Positions 15,005 through 23,587 of a DNA stretch of 64,000 nucleotides are shown in pieces. Numbering within the stretch: position 1 is the first letter of the stretch; each line of letters opens with the position of its first letter. Below the pieces are notes generated by a model. The model searched no databases. It was not told the origin of the DNA and worked only from the letters and a program-made list of their open reading frames with translations. Made by a program: the position numbers and the translations under genes. Source of the DNA: Kribbella rubisoli (GTDB lineage: Bacteria > Actinomycetota > Actinomycetes > Propionibacteriales > Kribbellaceae); NCBI RefSeq assembly GCF_004217145.1, contig NZ_SHKR01000017.1, positions 124,001-188,000 on the forward strand, written 5' to 3'.

Positions 15005-15732
15005 GCCTGCTGTCCCTGCGTGGAGTGCGGAAGGTGTACGGCGAGAACGTCGTCCTGGACGGGTTCGATCTGGACGTCGACGCGGGGGAGTGCGTCGTAC
15101 TGATCGGCGCATCCGGGTCCGGGAAGTCGACGCTGTTGCGGTGCGTGAACCTGCTCGAGACGGTCGACGACGGCGTGGTCGAGCTGGCCGGCGTGGACAT
15201 CACGGATCCGCGGGTCGACGCCGACAAGGTGCGATCGGGGATCGGCATCGTGTTCCAGTCGTACAACCTGTTCCCGCATCTCAGCGTGCTCGACAACATC
15301 ACGCTGGCCCCGATCCGCGTGCACGGCGTACGGCGGGACGTCGCGCGGGGACGCGCGCTGGAGATGCTGGAGCGGGTCGGGCTGGCCGACAAGGCCACGG
15401 CCAAGCCGGACGAGCTGTCCGGCGGTCAGCAGCAGCGGGCGGCGATCGCCCGCGCGATGGTCAACTCGCCCCAGCTGATGCTGCTCGATGAGGTGACGTC
15501 GGCGCTCGACCCTGAGCTCGTCGGCGAGGTCCTGGACCTCCTCCGCGAACTCAAGTCCGAGGGCATGACGATGCTCCTCTGCACGCACGAAATGGCCTTC
15601 GCCCGCGACGTCGCCGACCGGGTCTGTTTCCTCCACCAGGGCCGCCCGCTCGAGGTCGGCCCGCCCGCCCAGGTCCTGGACGCGCCGCACGAGCCGCGCA
15701 CCCAGGAGTTCCTCCGCCGGATCCGGACCTGA
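15001..15732 (+). CDS. Amino-acid ABC transporter ATP-binding protein
   Basis: 243-residue GlnQ-type ATPase with Walker A GASGSGKST, Q-loop region GIVFQSYNLFPHL, signature LSGGQQQR, Walker B LMLLDEVTSALD and the switch His in CTHEM. GTG start with a 4-bp overlap to the permease. It completes the importer and converges on the response-regulator gene, with only 4 bp between the two stop codons, so the transcripts must overlap unless one ends very sharply. Confidence 0.95.
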   Translation: MSLLSLRGVRKVYGENVVLDGFDLDVDAGECVVLIGASGSGKSTLLRCVNLLETVDDGVVELAGVDITDPRVDADKVRSGIGIVFQSYNLFPHLSVLDNITLAPIRVHGVRRDVARGRALEMLERVGLADKATAKPDELSGGQQQRAAIARAMVNSPQLMLLDEVTSALDPELVGEVLDLLRELKSEGMTMLLCTHEMAFARDVADRVCFLHQGRPLEVGPPAQVLDAPHEPRTQEFLRRIRT

Positions 15733-15736
15733 CTAC

Positions 15737-16384
15737 TCAGCGCGACGACAGGTAAGTGAGTACGGCGATCACGCGGCGGTTGTCGTCCTCGGACGGCGGC
15801 AGGTCGAGCTTCGAGAAGATGTTGTTCGTGTGCTTGCTGACCGCCTTCTCGGTGACGAACAGCGCGGCGGCGATCGCGGCGTTCGAGCGTCCCTCGGCCA
15901 TCAGACCGAGGACCTCGGACTCGCGCGGCGTGAGCCGGCCGATCGGTTCGTCGCGGGTGTTGCGGGCCAGCAGCTGACCGATCACGTCCGGGTCCATCGC
16001 GGTGCCGCCGGCCGCAACCCGGCGTACGGCGTCGAGGAACTCGGCGACGTTCGACACCCGGTCCTTCAGCAGGTACCCGACGCCGCCGCCACCGCCGGTG
16101 AGGAGCTCGCGCGCGTACAGCTGCTCGACGTACTGCGAGAGCACCAGGATCGGCAGGCCGGGGACCTGGCTGCGGGCCTCGATCGCCGCTTTCAGGCCCT
16201 CGTCGGTGAAGGTCGGCGGCAGCCGGACGTCGACCACGGCAACGTCCGGCCGGTGCTCCACGAGGGCGGGCACCAGCCGGGGTCCGTTGTCGACCGCCTC
16301 CACGACCTCGAAGTCGTGCGCCTCCAGCAGGCGGATCAGGCCGTCCCGGAGGAGGGCGTGGTCTTCAGCGATGAGGACTCGCAA
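15737..16384 (-). CDS. NarL/FixJ-family response regulator
   Basis: 215 residues. A receiver domain starts MRVLIAEDHALLRDGL (acidic pocket ED), with the phosphoacceptor Asp in VAVVDVRLPP and the conserved Lys in YLLKDRV. A C-terminal LuxR helix-turn-helix follows (LTPRESEVLGLMAEGRSNAAIAAALFVTEKAVSKH). The only sensible start is a TTG, 5 nt after a GGAG site, located 46 bp inside the end of the kinase gene, so the two genes overlap by 49 bp in different frames. The receiver has an unusual Gly run (TGGGGGVGYLL). The divergent fatty-acid desaturase is a plausible target, as in DesK/DesR. Confidence 0.9.
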   Translation of the reverse strand: MRVLIAEDHALLRDGLIRLLEAHDFEVVEAVDNGPRLVPALVEHRPDVAVVDVRLPPTFTDEGLKAAIEARSQVPGLPILVLSQYVEQLYARELLTGGGGGVGYLLKDRVSNVAEFLDAVRRVAAGGTAMDPDVIGQLLARNTRDEPIGRLTPRESEVLGLMAEGRSNAAIAAALFVTEKAVSKHTNNIFSKLDLPPSEDDNRRVIAVLTYLSSR

Positions 16385-17634
16385 GGCAGCTCCATGATCA
16401 CGGTGGTCGGCCCGGCGCTCGGGCTCACCACGGTCAACGTACCGTCGAAGGCGGCCAGCCGCCTTTCGATACCGTACAGACCGCCGCCGGGCCTGATCAC
16501 GGCACCGCCGACACCGTCGTCGCCGACGATCATGTGCAGCTTCTCGTCCTCGTGGGTGATCTGGATCCACGCGGTGGTGGCGGCCGAGTACTTGACCGTG
16601 TTCGCGAGGCATTCGGCCACCGCGAAGTACGCCGCGGACTCGACCGGCGCGGGCGGACGGCCCGGTACGTCGAAGGTGACGTCGACCTTGAACGGGCAGG
16701 ACATCGCGAGCGCCTTGACCGCGCCGTCGAGACCGCGGTCGGCCAGCACCGGCGGGTGGATCCCGCGGACCAGGTCGCGCAGCTCGGACAGCGCCGTACT
16801 CGCCGACTCGCGGGCCTCGGTCAGCAGCGCCGCCGCCTGCTTCGGGTCGCGGGCCACCATCTCCTCGGCCATCCCGAGGTTCATGCTCAGGGCGGCCAGG
16901 CGGGCCTGGGCGCCGTCGTGCAGGTCGCGCTCGATCCGGCGCAGCTCGGCCGCCTGGGTGTCGACGGTCTCGGCGCGGGACTCGGCCAGCTCGCGGACCC
17001 GCATCGCCAGCTTGGCGCTCTCGGTCGGGCCGAGCAGCGAGCGGGCCAGGAACGCGTTGGCCTTCAGCAGCCGCTCGCCGGCGGCCTGCCAGATCAGGAA
17101 CGCGATCAGCGCGACCGGCATCAGCAGGAAGCTGGTCCAGAAGTTCACGGTCAGCAGCCCGCCGAAGGGCTCGGTGAACACGCCCTCCGGCGTCACGCCG
17201 ACGAGCAGCGGGTAGACCAAATAGAAGAGCATGGCAAGGAACAGCACGGCGCTCAGCAGACACAGCGTGAACCCGAGCACGGCGTTCACGAGCAGCCAGA
17301 TGATGTCCCGCCAGGTCTGCGGGTCGGTGAGGATGGTCCGCAGCCGCATCAGCATGCCGGGCATCGGCGGCTTCTTGTACGGGCGGGGGATCCGCTCGCC
17401 GAGGAAGCCCGCGAGGATCGTCCGGTGGCAGTTGGCGAACCAGCGCGCGGCCGGCACCACCACGAGCAGCAGCGGGATGCCGACCCACACCGCGATCAGC
17501 GGCACCGACACCACGCTCAGCACGAACAGAGCGATCCCCAGCTCGGCCAGGATCGCCAGGAACAGCGCGATCCAGGGCTGGGCGAGCTTGGGATACCGCA
17601 TCGGCGGTGCTTCGGTGGTCACGACGGTGCTCAT
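16336..17634 (-). CDS. Sensor histidine kinase, NarX/DesK type
   Basis: 432 residues. The N-terminal half is a membrane sensor with about four transmembrane segments (around residues 17-60 and 100-190), arranged like the putative sensor domain common in actinobacterial kinases. The transmitter is a HisKA_3 with the phospho-His in RIERDLHDGAQARLAALSMN, then an HATPase with N-box AVAECLANTVKYS and G-boxes VGDDGVGGA and GGGLYGIERRL. The ATG used has GGAGG only one base upstream, which is too close for ideal initiation; an internal ATG 11 codons later is possible. Partner regulator overlaps its end; a desaturase is divergent from it. Confidence 0.92.
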   Translation of the reverse strand: MSTVVTTEAPPMRYPKLAQPWIALFLAILAELGIALFVLSVVSVPLIAVWVGIPLLLVVVPAARWFANCHRTILAGFLGERIPRPYKKPPMPGMLMRLRTILTDPQTWRDIIWLLVNAVLGFTLCLLSAVLFLAMLFYLVYPLLVGVTPEGVFTEPFGGLLTVNFWTSFLLMPVALIAFLIWQAAGERLLKANAFLARSLLGPTESAKLAMRVRELAESRAETVDTQAAELRRIERDLHDGAQARLAALSMNLGMAEEMVARDPKQAAALLTEARESASTALSELRDLVRGIHPPVLADRGLDGAVKALAMSCPFKVDVTFDVPGRPPAPVESAAYFAVAECLANTVKYSAATTAWIQITHEDEKLHMIVGDDGVGGAVIRPGGGLYGIERRLAAFDGTLTVVSPSAGPTTVIMELPCESSSLKTTPSSGTA

Positions 17635-17681
17635 GCCTCCATCATGACTCAGCGTGTGCTCAGGCGCGGTGGACTTAACTC

Positions 17682-17697
17682 CCCTCTGGCCGGAGGG
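17682..17697. promoter_or_regulatory. Imperfect palindrome in the kinase/desaturase divergent region
   Basis: CCCTC-TGGCCG-GAGGG (14 of 16 positions symmetric) lies midway between the divergent kinase and desaturase genes. It is a possible dimer site for the NarL-type regulator. Seen in sequence; the function is a guess. Confidence 0.3.
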
Positions 17698-17765
17698 CTG
17701 CCACCCCCCGGCATCTGGGTAGTAGCGCTCATGTTTTCCGCGGTGCCGAGGATGAGGCTGGATGC

Positions 17766-18791
17766 ATGACAGCGACAGTGACCCGACCAGGGACCAAGGG
17801 TAGTGATTTCGCACCTCTGCTCCGGGAGATCAAGGCAGCCGGCCTGCTGGAGCGCCGTACGGCGGCGTACGCGATGGCGATCGGGATCAACGTCGCGCTG
17901 ATGGCGTTGACCTGGGCTGCGATCGCCGCGATCGGCGCCTCGTGGTGGGTGGTGCTGCTCGCCCTCCCGCTGGGGATCCTGACCACCCGGGCGGCCTTCT
18001 TCGGGCACGACGCCGGCCACCAGCAGATCGCCAGCTCGCGCAAGCTGCACGACTGGATCGGGATGCTGCACGGCAACGTCGTACTGGGGATGAGCTACGC
18101 CTGGTGGAACGACAAGCACAACCGTCACCACGCCAACCCGAACCACACCGACAAGGACCCGGATGTCGGCGAGGGCGTGTTCGTCTGGACGCTCCAGCAG
18201 GCCGAGGGCCGCAAGGGTCTGGAGGGCTGGCTCACCCGCAACCAGGCGCGGGTCTTCTTCCCGCTGCTCACGCTGGAGGGCTTCAACCTCAAGGTGTCGA
18301 GCATCCGCTTCCTGCTCGCGCGCCGTCGTACGCATCAGCTCGAACTCGGCCTGATGGCTGCGCACGTGGTGCTGTATCTGACCGCGCTGTTCCTGATCAT
18401 GTCGCCGGCGCAGGCGCTGGTGTTCGCGCTGGTGCACCACATGGTGTTCGGGCTGCACCTCGGCAGCGTGTTCGCGCCGAACCACAAGGGCATGGAGATG
18501 CCCGACGACGACAGCAACTGGGGTCATCTCGAGAAGCAGGTCCTGACGTCCCGCAACGTCAACGGCAGTCTGGTCACCGACTGGATGATGGGCGGACTCA
18601 ACTACCAGATCGAGCACCATCTCTTCCCGAGCATGCCGCGAGCCAACCTCCGGTTCGCCCAGCCGATCGTGCGCGCGTACTGCGAACGCATCGGAATGCC
18701 CTATATTTCAACGGGTTTGATCGATTCGTACCGAATGGGGTTGCGCCATATGCACGAGGTCGGCGAGGAACTTCGTGCCAATACCCAGTGA
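17766..18791 (+). CDS. Membrane fatty-acid (acyl-CoA) desaturase
   Basis: 341-residue integral membrane di-iron desaturase. The three His boxes are HDAGHQQ, NRHHANPNH and QIEHHLF, spaced as in the front-end/acyl-CoA desaturase family, and hydrophobic pairs flank them (NVALMALTWAAIAAIGASWWVVLLALPLGI; VVLYLTALFLIM). It introduces double bonds in membrane lipid acyl chains, which needs a reductant such as ferredoxin. There is no fused cytochrome b5 domain. It is divergent from a membrane-anchored two-component system, suggesting control of membrane fluidity. Start at ATG after a GAGG-containing leader. Confidence 0.93.
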   Translation: MTATVTRPGTKGSDFAPLLREIKAAGLLERRTAAYAMAIGINVALMALTWAAIAAIGASWWVVLLALPLGILTTRAAFFGHDAGHQQIASSRKLHDWIGMLHGNVVLGMSYAWWNDKHNRHHANPNHTDKDPDVGEGVFVWTLQQAEGRKGLEGWLTRNQARVFFPLLTLEGFNLKVSSIRFLLARRRTHQLELGLMAAHVVLYLTALFLIMSPAQALVFALVHHMVFGLHLGSVFAPNHKGMEMPDDDSNWGHLEKQVLTSRNVNGSLVTDWMMGGLNYQIEHHLFPSMPRANLRFAQPIVRAYCERIGMPYISTGLIDSYRMGLRHMHEVGEELRANTQ

Positions 18792-18808
18792 TTCCCGGTG
18801 ACTCCTAG

Positions 18809-18821
18809 GCGACTCAGTCGC
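18809..18821. terminator. Small hairpin after the desaturase gene
   Basis: GCGACT-C-AGTCGC is a perfect palindrome 18 bp after the desaturase stop. With a single-base centre it is more like a binding site or a cruciform; a weak terminator is possible. Confidence 0.25.
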
Positions 18822-18875
18822 AGGTGGGTTACGGTCTGGCTTCTCGGGGCCGCCCACCTTCGTGAGGAGACCTTC

Positions 18876-20258
18876 ATGACCGACAGATCCGGTCTGAGTC
18901 GCCGTGGATTGCTCATTGCCGGCGTCGCCGCCGCAACCGCCGTTCCTGTTGCACCCGCATGGGGTGCCGACGAGCTTCGGCCGGGGGCGGTGACCCGGCC
19001 GAAGCTGGACAAGTACGACCGGCAGATCGTGTCGGGCCTGTCCTCCGACCGCGCCCTGCAGCACCTACAGGTGTTGTCGGAGCGCATCGGCCCACGCATC
19101 GGCGGCACGCCGAGCGAGAAGCGTGCGGCCGACTACATCGCGGGACAGCTCGACAAGTTCGGCTACCGGACGAAGCTCGAGCCGTTCCCGGTAGCGGACA
19201 AGTTCCTTGCCCAGATCACCGATATCCGCGGGATGCTGCCGGACGACCTGTGCTGGCAGGCCGGCGCAGCGCCGGGCGGCAAGCTGGACGTCACCGTCGA
19301 AGGCCCGGTGCGTGACGTCGGTCCTGCCAGTGCACCGGTCTGGCCGGCCGATGTCGCGGGAGCGATCGTCATCGCGGACGACACCGCGGCGGCTCGACCG
19401 GCGTTTGTCGCGGAGGCTGCTGCGCGGGGTGCGGTCGGTGTGATCCTGCTGCCTGCCGATCAGGTGTTCCCGCGTCGGGCGTCGGCGTTCTCGCCGAGCG
19501 GTCTGACCGGTGCGCCGATTCCGGTGATCGGTGTTGCGCAGGTGCAGAAGCGGTTGATTCGCGAGGCGCTGGCGGTCGTCACTGCGTTACCGCTGCGGAT
19601 CAGTACGGCGGCGTACCGCGGGCTGATCTCCAACAACGTCATCGGCGAACGGCGTGGGAAATCCGACGGTCCGATCGTGATGGTGAGCGGTCACTACGAC
19701 TCGGTGATCGGTGCGCCCGGGGCGAACGATGACGGCTCGGGCACGGTGCTCACGATGGAGCTGGCGCGGGTGTTCAGCCGGATCCCTGTTGATGCGACGC
19801 TGCGGTTCGCGCTCTGGGGCTCGGAGGAGCAGGGCCTGATCGGCTCGCGGTACCACGTGGCGCAGTTGCCGCAGGCCCAGCGCGACCGCTATCGGGCTGT
19901 CTTCCAGAACGACATGGTCGCGACCAGCTGGGATCCGGCCGTCACGTACTGGCTGCTGTCGTTCACCGGGCTCGCCAATACTGCGACCGATGCGGTGCGG
20001 GCGGCCGGTCAGCGGCTCGGGTACGACGCGCAACTGGTCGGACCGGTCGAGCGCGGCGCGTCCGACCACCAGTCCTTCCAGGAGGTCGGGATCGCGGCGG
20101 CCAACTTCTCCTGGCGGGGCGAGCTCGCGCCGTCGTACCTCGAACCGCCGTACCACTCGCCCGAGGACACCATCGCGAAGAACGTCAGCCTCGAGCGGCT
20201 CCAGGTCTCGATGGAGCTGATCGGGTGCGCGGCGTACGCCGTCGCCCGCAGCTCGTGA
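18876..20258 (+). CDS. Tat-exported M28-family aminopeptidase with PA domain
   Basis: 460 residues. The N-terminus SRRGLLIAGVAAATAVPVAPA is a twin-arginine signal. The body is an M28 di-zinc aminopeptidase interrupted by a protease-associated domain (about residues 140-240, GAIVIADDTAAARPAF...GAVGVILLP). Metal and catalytic motifs are SGHYDSV, GANDDGSGT, GSEEQGLIGS and QNDMV, with a final zinc His in SDHQSF. It would trim N-terminal residues from peptides outside the cell. The ATG is preceded by GAGGAG at good spacing and starts the signal sequence; upstream in-frame codons are not part of it. Single gene; no evident partner. Confidence 0.92.
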   Translation: MTDRSGLSRRGLLIAGVAAATAVPVAPAWGADELRPGAVTRPKLDKYDRQIVSGLSSDRALQHLQVLSERIGPRIGGTPSEKRAADYIAGQLDKFGYRTKLEPFPVADKFLAQITDIRGMLPDDLCWQAGAAPGGKLDVTVEGPVRDVGPASAPVWPADVAGAIVIADDTAAARPAFVAEAAARGAVGVILLPADQVFPRRASAFSPSGLTGAPIPVIGVAQVQKRLIREALAVVTALPLRISTAAYRGLISNNVIGERRGKSDGPIVMVSGHYDSVIGAPGANDDGSGTVLTMELARVFSRIPVDATLRFALWGSEEQGLIGSRYHVAQLPQAQRDRYRAVFQNDMVATSWDPAVTYWLLSFTGLANTATDAVRAAGQRLGYDAQLVGPVERGASDHQSFQEVGIAAANFSWRGELAPSYLEPPYHSPEDTIAKNVSLERLQVSMELIGCAAYAVARSS

Positions 20259-20288
20259 CCTAGGTCATACGGCTAGCCTTGAGGGGCT

Positions 20289-20582
20289 ATGTCGCGCAGA
20301 AGGCCTTCCAAGTGGCAGCGGCCGGTCAATGACCGGCCGCTGCTCGGTGGTACCCAGTCGCGTGAGGAGAAGGCCGGCGGTGAGTGGAACGTCCGGCGGG
20401 TGTCAGGGTCCGCGTCCGCGAAGTCGTACCGTTGCCCGGGCTGCGACCAGCTGATCCCGCCCGTCACGCCGCATGTCGTGGTGTGGCCGGACAACCCCAG
20501 CCTGCTCGGCGCGATCGGCGGCGCCCAGTCGCTCGACGAGCGGCGCCACTGGCACACCGCGTGCTGGCAACGGAGCCGTTGA
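20289..20582 (+). CDS. Small zinc-ribbon-like conserved protein
   Basis: A 97-residue basic protein starting MSRRRPSKWQRPVNDRPLL. A CPGC motif and a later HWHTACW could bind one zinc (Cys2-His-Cys). Proteins of this form are widespread in actinobacteria and sometimes labelled ATP/GTP-binding, but no nucleotide-binding motif is visible here. It lies 23 bp before an alpha/beta-hydrolase gene on the same strand and is likely co-transcribed with it. Function unknown. Confidence 0.8.
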   Translation: MSRRRPSKWQRPVNDRPLLGGTQSREEKAGGEWNVRRVSGSASAKSYRCPGCDQLIPPVTPHVVVWPDNPSLLGAIGGAQSLDERRHWHTACWQRSR

Positions 20583-20605
20583 TCTAGGCACGGAAAGGTG
20601 TCTGC

Positions 20606-21373
20606 ATGAAGCTTCCGGTTACGTCGTACGGCGAGACCGGTTCGCCGGTCGTGGTGATGCACGGGCTGTTCGGCTCGGGGCGGAACTGGATGACCGCCGC
20701 GCGCCGGCTCGCCGACAAGCACCGGGTCTTCGCGTTCGACCTGCGCAATCACGGGACCTCGCCGCACGTCGACACGATGAGCTATCCGGAGATGGCCGCC
20801 GACGTCCGCGAGACTATCGAGTCGCTCGGGGTCGGGCCGGTCGCGTTGGTCGGGCACTCGATGGGTGGCAAGACCGCGATGCTGACCGCGCTGCAGTACC
20901 CGCAGGTGGTCGAGCGCCTCGTCGTCGTCGATGCGGCTCCGGTCGAGTATCCGCCCGCCTTCGTCGAGTACGCGCAGGCGATGCGGAACGCCGACCTGTC
21001 CTCGGTTGCCCGTCGTGCGGAGGTGGACGCGCAACTGGTCGACGCCGTACCCACCCCGGGGACCCGTGCGTTTCTGCTGCAGAACCTGATCCTCGACGCG
21101 GACGGTGCTCGGTGGCGGCCGAACCTTCCGGTGATCGAGGCCGCGCTGCCGGCCATCTCCGGCTGGCCGGCGGAGGCTGCCGGCCTGCGGTACGACGGGC
21201 CGACGCTGTTCATCTTCGGCGGGAAGTCCGACTACGTGCAGCAGGACCATCGCGCGACGATCGCCGCCTACTTCCCGCAGGTCCAGTACGCCGAGGTTCC
21301 CGAGGCCGGGCACTGGGTCCACGCCGAGCGGCTCGACGACTTCCTCGCCGCGCTCACGCCGTTCCTCGGATGA
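20606..21373 (+). CDS. Alpha/beta-hydrolase (YbfF-like esterase)
   Basis: 255-residue single-domain alpha/beta-hydrolase. The HGLFGSGRNW oxyanion loop, nucleophile elbow GHSMGG, Asp in FIFGGKSDYV and the catalytic His in EAGHWVHAE are all present. The closest known type is the YbfF/ABHD11 esterase group (MKLPVTSYGETGSPVVVMHGLFGS, AFDLRNHGTSPH). GAAAGGTG precedes the ATG at 5 nt. Substrate unknown. Confidence 0.9.
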   Translation: MKLPVTSYGETGSPVVVMHGLFGSGRNWMTAARRLADKHRVFAFDLRNHGTSPHVDTMSYPEMAADVRETIESLGVGPVALVGHSMGGKTAMLTALQYPQVVERLVVVDAAPVEYPPAFVEYAQAMRNADLSSVARRAEVDAQLVDAVPTPGTRAFLLQNLILDADGARWRPNLPVIEAALPAISGWPAEAAGLRYDGPTLFIFGGKSDYVQQDHRATIAAYFPQVQYAEVPEAGHWVHAERLDDFLAALTPFLG

Positions 21374-21380
21374 CTCTGGT

Positions 21381-21467
21381 AAACGTTTGTCGGTAATCCA
21401 TTGACCTCCACCTGACAACATCGGTAAGTTTTCAACCCAGTTCCTGCGGGATCCAAGATCTGGGTTG
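21381..21467 (+). promoter_or_regulatory. Promoter and operator region of the NamZ operon
   Basis: TTGACC (21401-21406) and TAAGTT (21425-21430) are 18 nt apart and make a good promoter directed at namZ. The AAACGTTT palindrome (21381-21388) just upstream has the form of a LacI-family operator core. Downstream, CAACCCAG (21433-21440) and CTGGGTTG (21460-21467) form an 8-bp inverted repeat in the leader, which could sequester the start region. No LacI regulator is encoded in the operon. Confidence 0.5.
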
Positions 21468-21479
21468 GTGGTGGCGGCG

Positions 21480-22586
21480 ATGGTGGTCCGGACCGGCGCG
21501 CAGCGTCTGGCCGAGGACCGGGGGCTGGTGCCCGACGGGCGCCTGGGACTGATCACGAACTTCACCGGCGTACTGCCGGACCTCACGCCGACCTCGGTCG
21601 CGTTGCGTGCGGCCGGTCTGCCGTTGACGGCGTTGTTCGGTCCTGAGCACGGTCTCCGCGGTACGGCGCAAGCGGGTGCGAGTGAAGGCGAGGGTGTCGA
21701 TCCCGACACCGGGCTCCCGGTCTTCGACACCTATCTTCGGCACGGGCGGGAGCTCGACGACCTGTTCTCCGGTGTCGACGTGCTGCTGTTCGACATCCAG
21801 GACATCGGGACGCGGTTCTACACCTACGTCTGGACGATGTACGACTGCCAGCAGGCGGCGGCGCGGCTTGGTATGCCATTTGTCGTCCTCGACCGGCCGA
21901 ACCCGCTCGGCGGGGTCCGGGTCGAAGGTCCACTGCTGCAGCCGGGGTTCGAGAGCTTCGTCGGACGGGCGCCGATTCCCTTGCGGCACGGGCTGACCGT
22001 CGGCGAGCTGGCCCGGCAGTTGGGTGAGGCAACGGTCATCCCGGTCGAGGGCTGGACGCGCTCGTCGTCCGGGACCGGTATGCCGTGGGTGCCGCCGTCG
22101 CCGAACATGCCGACGCCGGACACAGCTTTGGTATACCCCGGCACGGGCTTGTTCGAGGGGACGAACCTCAGCGAGGGCCGCGGTACGACGCGGCCGTTCG
22201 AGACGATCGGGGCGCCGTACGTCGACGATCGGCTCGTCCCGGCGTTGTCCGCGTGTGGGCTGCCCGGCGTGATCTTCCGGCGGACCTGGTTCGAGCCGGT
22301 GTTCAGCAAGTACGCCGGTCAGGCGGTGTCCGGCGTACAGCTTCACGTTGTCGATCGGGATGCGTTCGAGCCGGTGCGGACCGCGCTGGTGATGCTTCGC
22401 GTGCTGAACGAGCTGTATCCGGACGACTTCGGGATGCTGCCGTCGCTCGACAGGCTGTGGGGCTCGGACTCGCTGCGTAAGGCACTCGAGGCCGGGGACG
22501 ACCCGATCGATCTATTGCCTGCGGCAACCACGCCTTCCGGGTGGGTGCGACCTGACGTGCTGCTCTACGAAGGGACTGCCCGATGA
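21480..22586 (+). CDS. namZ: Exo-beta-N-acetylmuramidase NamZ (DUF1343)
   Basis: 368-residue DUF1343 protein, the NamZ family that removes terminal N-acetylmuramic acid from peptidoglycan fragments. Key stretches are RLGLITNFTGV, the conserved LFGPEHGLRG (candidate catalytic Glu), FDIQDIGTRFYTYVWTM, VLDRPNPLGG and NLSEGRGTTRPFE. No signal peptide is visible, so it should act in the cytoplasm on imported material, unlike secreted relatives. Several in-frame TTG/GTG codons lie just upstream (from 21465); I took the ATG. First gene of a tightly packed eight-gene run including a sugar importer and two deacetylases, consistent with cell-wall scavenging. Family call firm; true substrate inferred. 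Confidence 0.88.
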   Translation: MVVRTGAQRLAEDRGLVPDGRLGLITNFTGVLPDLTPTSVALRAAGLPLTALFGPEHGLRGTAQAGASEGEGVDPDTGLPVFDTYLRHGRELDDLFSGVDVLLFDIQDIGTRFYTYVWTMYDCQQAAARLGMPFVVLDRPNPLGGVRVEGPLLQPGFESFVGRAPIPLRHGLTVGELARQLGEATVIPVEGWTRSSSGTGMPWVPPSPNMPTPDTALVYPGTGLFEGTNLSEGRGTTRPFETIGAPYVDDRLVPALSACGLPGVIFRRTWFEPVFSKYAGQAVSGVQLHVVDRDAFEPVRTALVMLRVLNELYPDDFGMLPSLDRLWGSDSLRKALEAGDDPIDLLPAATTPSGWVRPDVLLYEGTAR

Positions 22587-23578
22587 CAGCCTCCGGCTCG
22601 ACGCCGCCTTCCGGTGTGACGGTTCGGTCGTTCCAGGTCGGCGACGGACCGGCATTGGCTTCGGCCTGGACGGCTGCGGCGCCGGCCGATCCGATCAGCT
22701 ACCAGCGGTTCCGTGACCTGTTCCTGCTCGACCGGAACTTCGACGCGGCCGGTCTGCAGGTGGCCGTGATCAATGATCAGATCGTCGGCGCGGCGTACGC
22801 GGTCCGGCGGTTGATCGCGGTTGACGCGGACGACCTCGAGCCGGCGGCCGGGTGGATCCCGTTCTTCTTTGTGCATCCGGAGTACCGCGGTCGCGGGATC
22901 GGTCGCTCGTTGTTGTCGGCGGCAATGGATTGGCTGCGGTCGAACGGGCGGTCCGAGGTCTTCTTCTCGTCGTACACGCCGAACTACTTCCTCCCCGGTC
23001 TCGACAGCGCTCGCTACCCGTCCGCCGCCCGGTTGCTGGCTGATCTCGGCTTCGAGCGGCAGTACGACGCCGTTGCGATGGACCGCAGTCTGGTCGGGTA
23101 TGCCATTCCGGACGAGGTCCGCAAGCGGATCGACGCGCTGACGGCCGAGGGCTACAGCTTTGGTATACCAACCGACGACGAGCTGACCGCGCTGATCACG
23201 ATCGCCGGCGTGGAGTTCAACCCGGACTGGGCGCGCGCGATCCGCGAGGGCGTCGTGTCCGGTCTGCCATTGGAGCGCATTGTGGTGGCGCGCAACCCCG
23301 GCGGGGCGATCCTCGGCTGGGCGATGCATGGCACCTATGAAGGGGTGATCGACCGCTTCGGGCCGTTCGGCGTACTGCCGGTCTCGCGCGGCACCGGGCT
23401 CGGGAAGGTGCTGCTGCACCTGACGCTCGAGCGGATGGTTGCCGCCGGCGCCCACTCGGCCTGGTTCCTGTGGACCGGCGAGAAGTCCGCGGCCGGGCAG
23501 CTGTACCTGAAGACGGGGTTCGACATCACCCGCACGTTCACCATCCTCCGGGCGCCTCTTGCCCGGTCCGACGCTTAA
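22583..23578 (+). CDS. Tandem-domain GNAT acetyltransferase
   Basis: 331 residues with two GNAT folds. The N-terminal copy has the acetyl-CoA loop HPEYRGRGIGRSLL; the C-terminal copy has VLPVSRGTGLGKVLLHLTLE. The overall plan resembles mycothiol-synthase-like and other double-GNAT proteins, in which usually one half is active. The first loop is closest to the Q/RxxGxG/A consensus; the second is looser. It overlaps the namZ stop by 4 bp. In this setting it might N-acetylate an amino sugar or detoxify an amine released by the deacetylases, which is speculative. Confidence 0.85.
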   Translation: MTASGSTPPSGVTVRSFQVGDGPALASAWTAAAPADPISYQRFRDLFLLDRNFDAAGLQVAVINDQIVGAAYAVRRLIAVDADDLEPAAGWIPFFFVHPEYRGRGIGRSLLSAAMDWLRSNGRSEVFFSSYTPNYFLPGLDSARYPSAARLLADLGFERQYDAVAMDRSLVGYAIPDEVRKRIDALTAEGYSFGIPTDDELTALITIAGVEFNPDWARAIREGVVSGLPLERIVVARNPGGAILGWAMHGTYEGVIDRFGPFGVLPVSRGTGLGKVLLHLTLERMVAAGAHSAWFLWTGEKSAAGQLYLKTGFDITRTFTILRAPLARSDA

Positions 23579-23587
23579 GGAACACAC

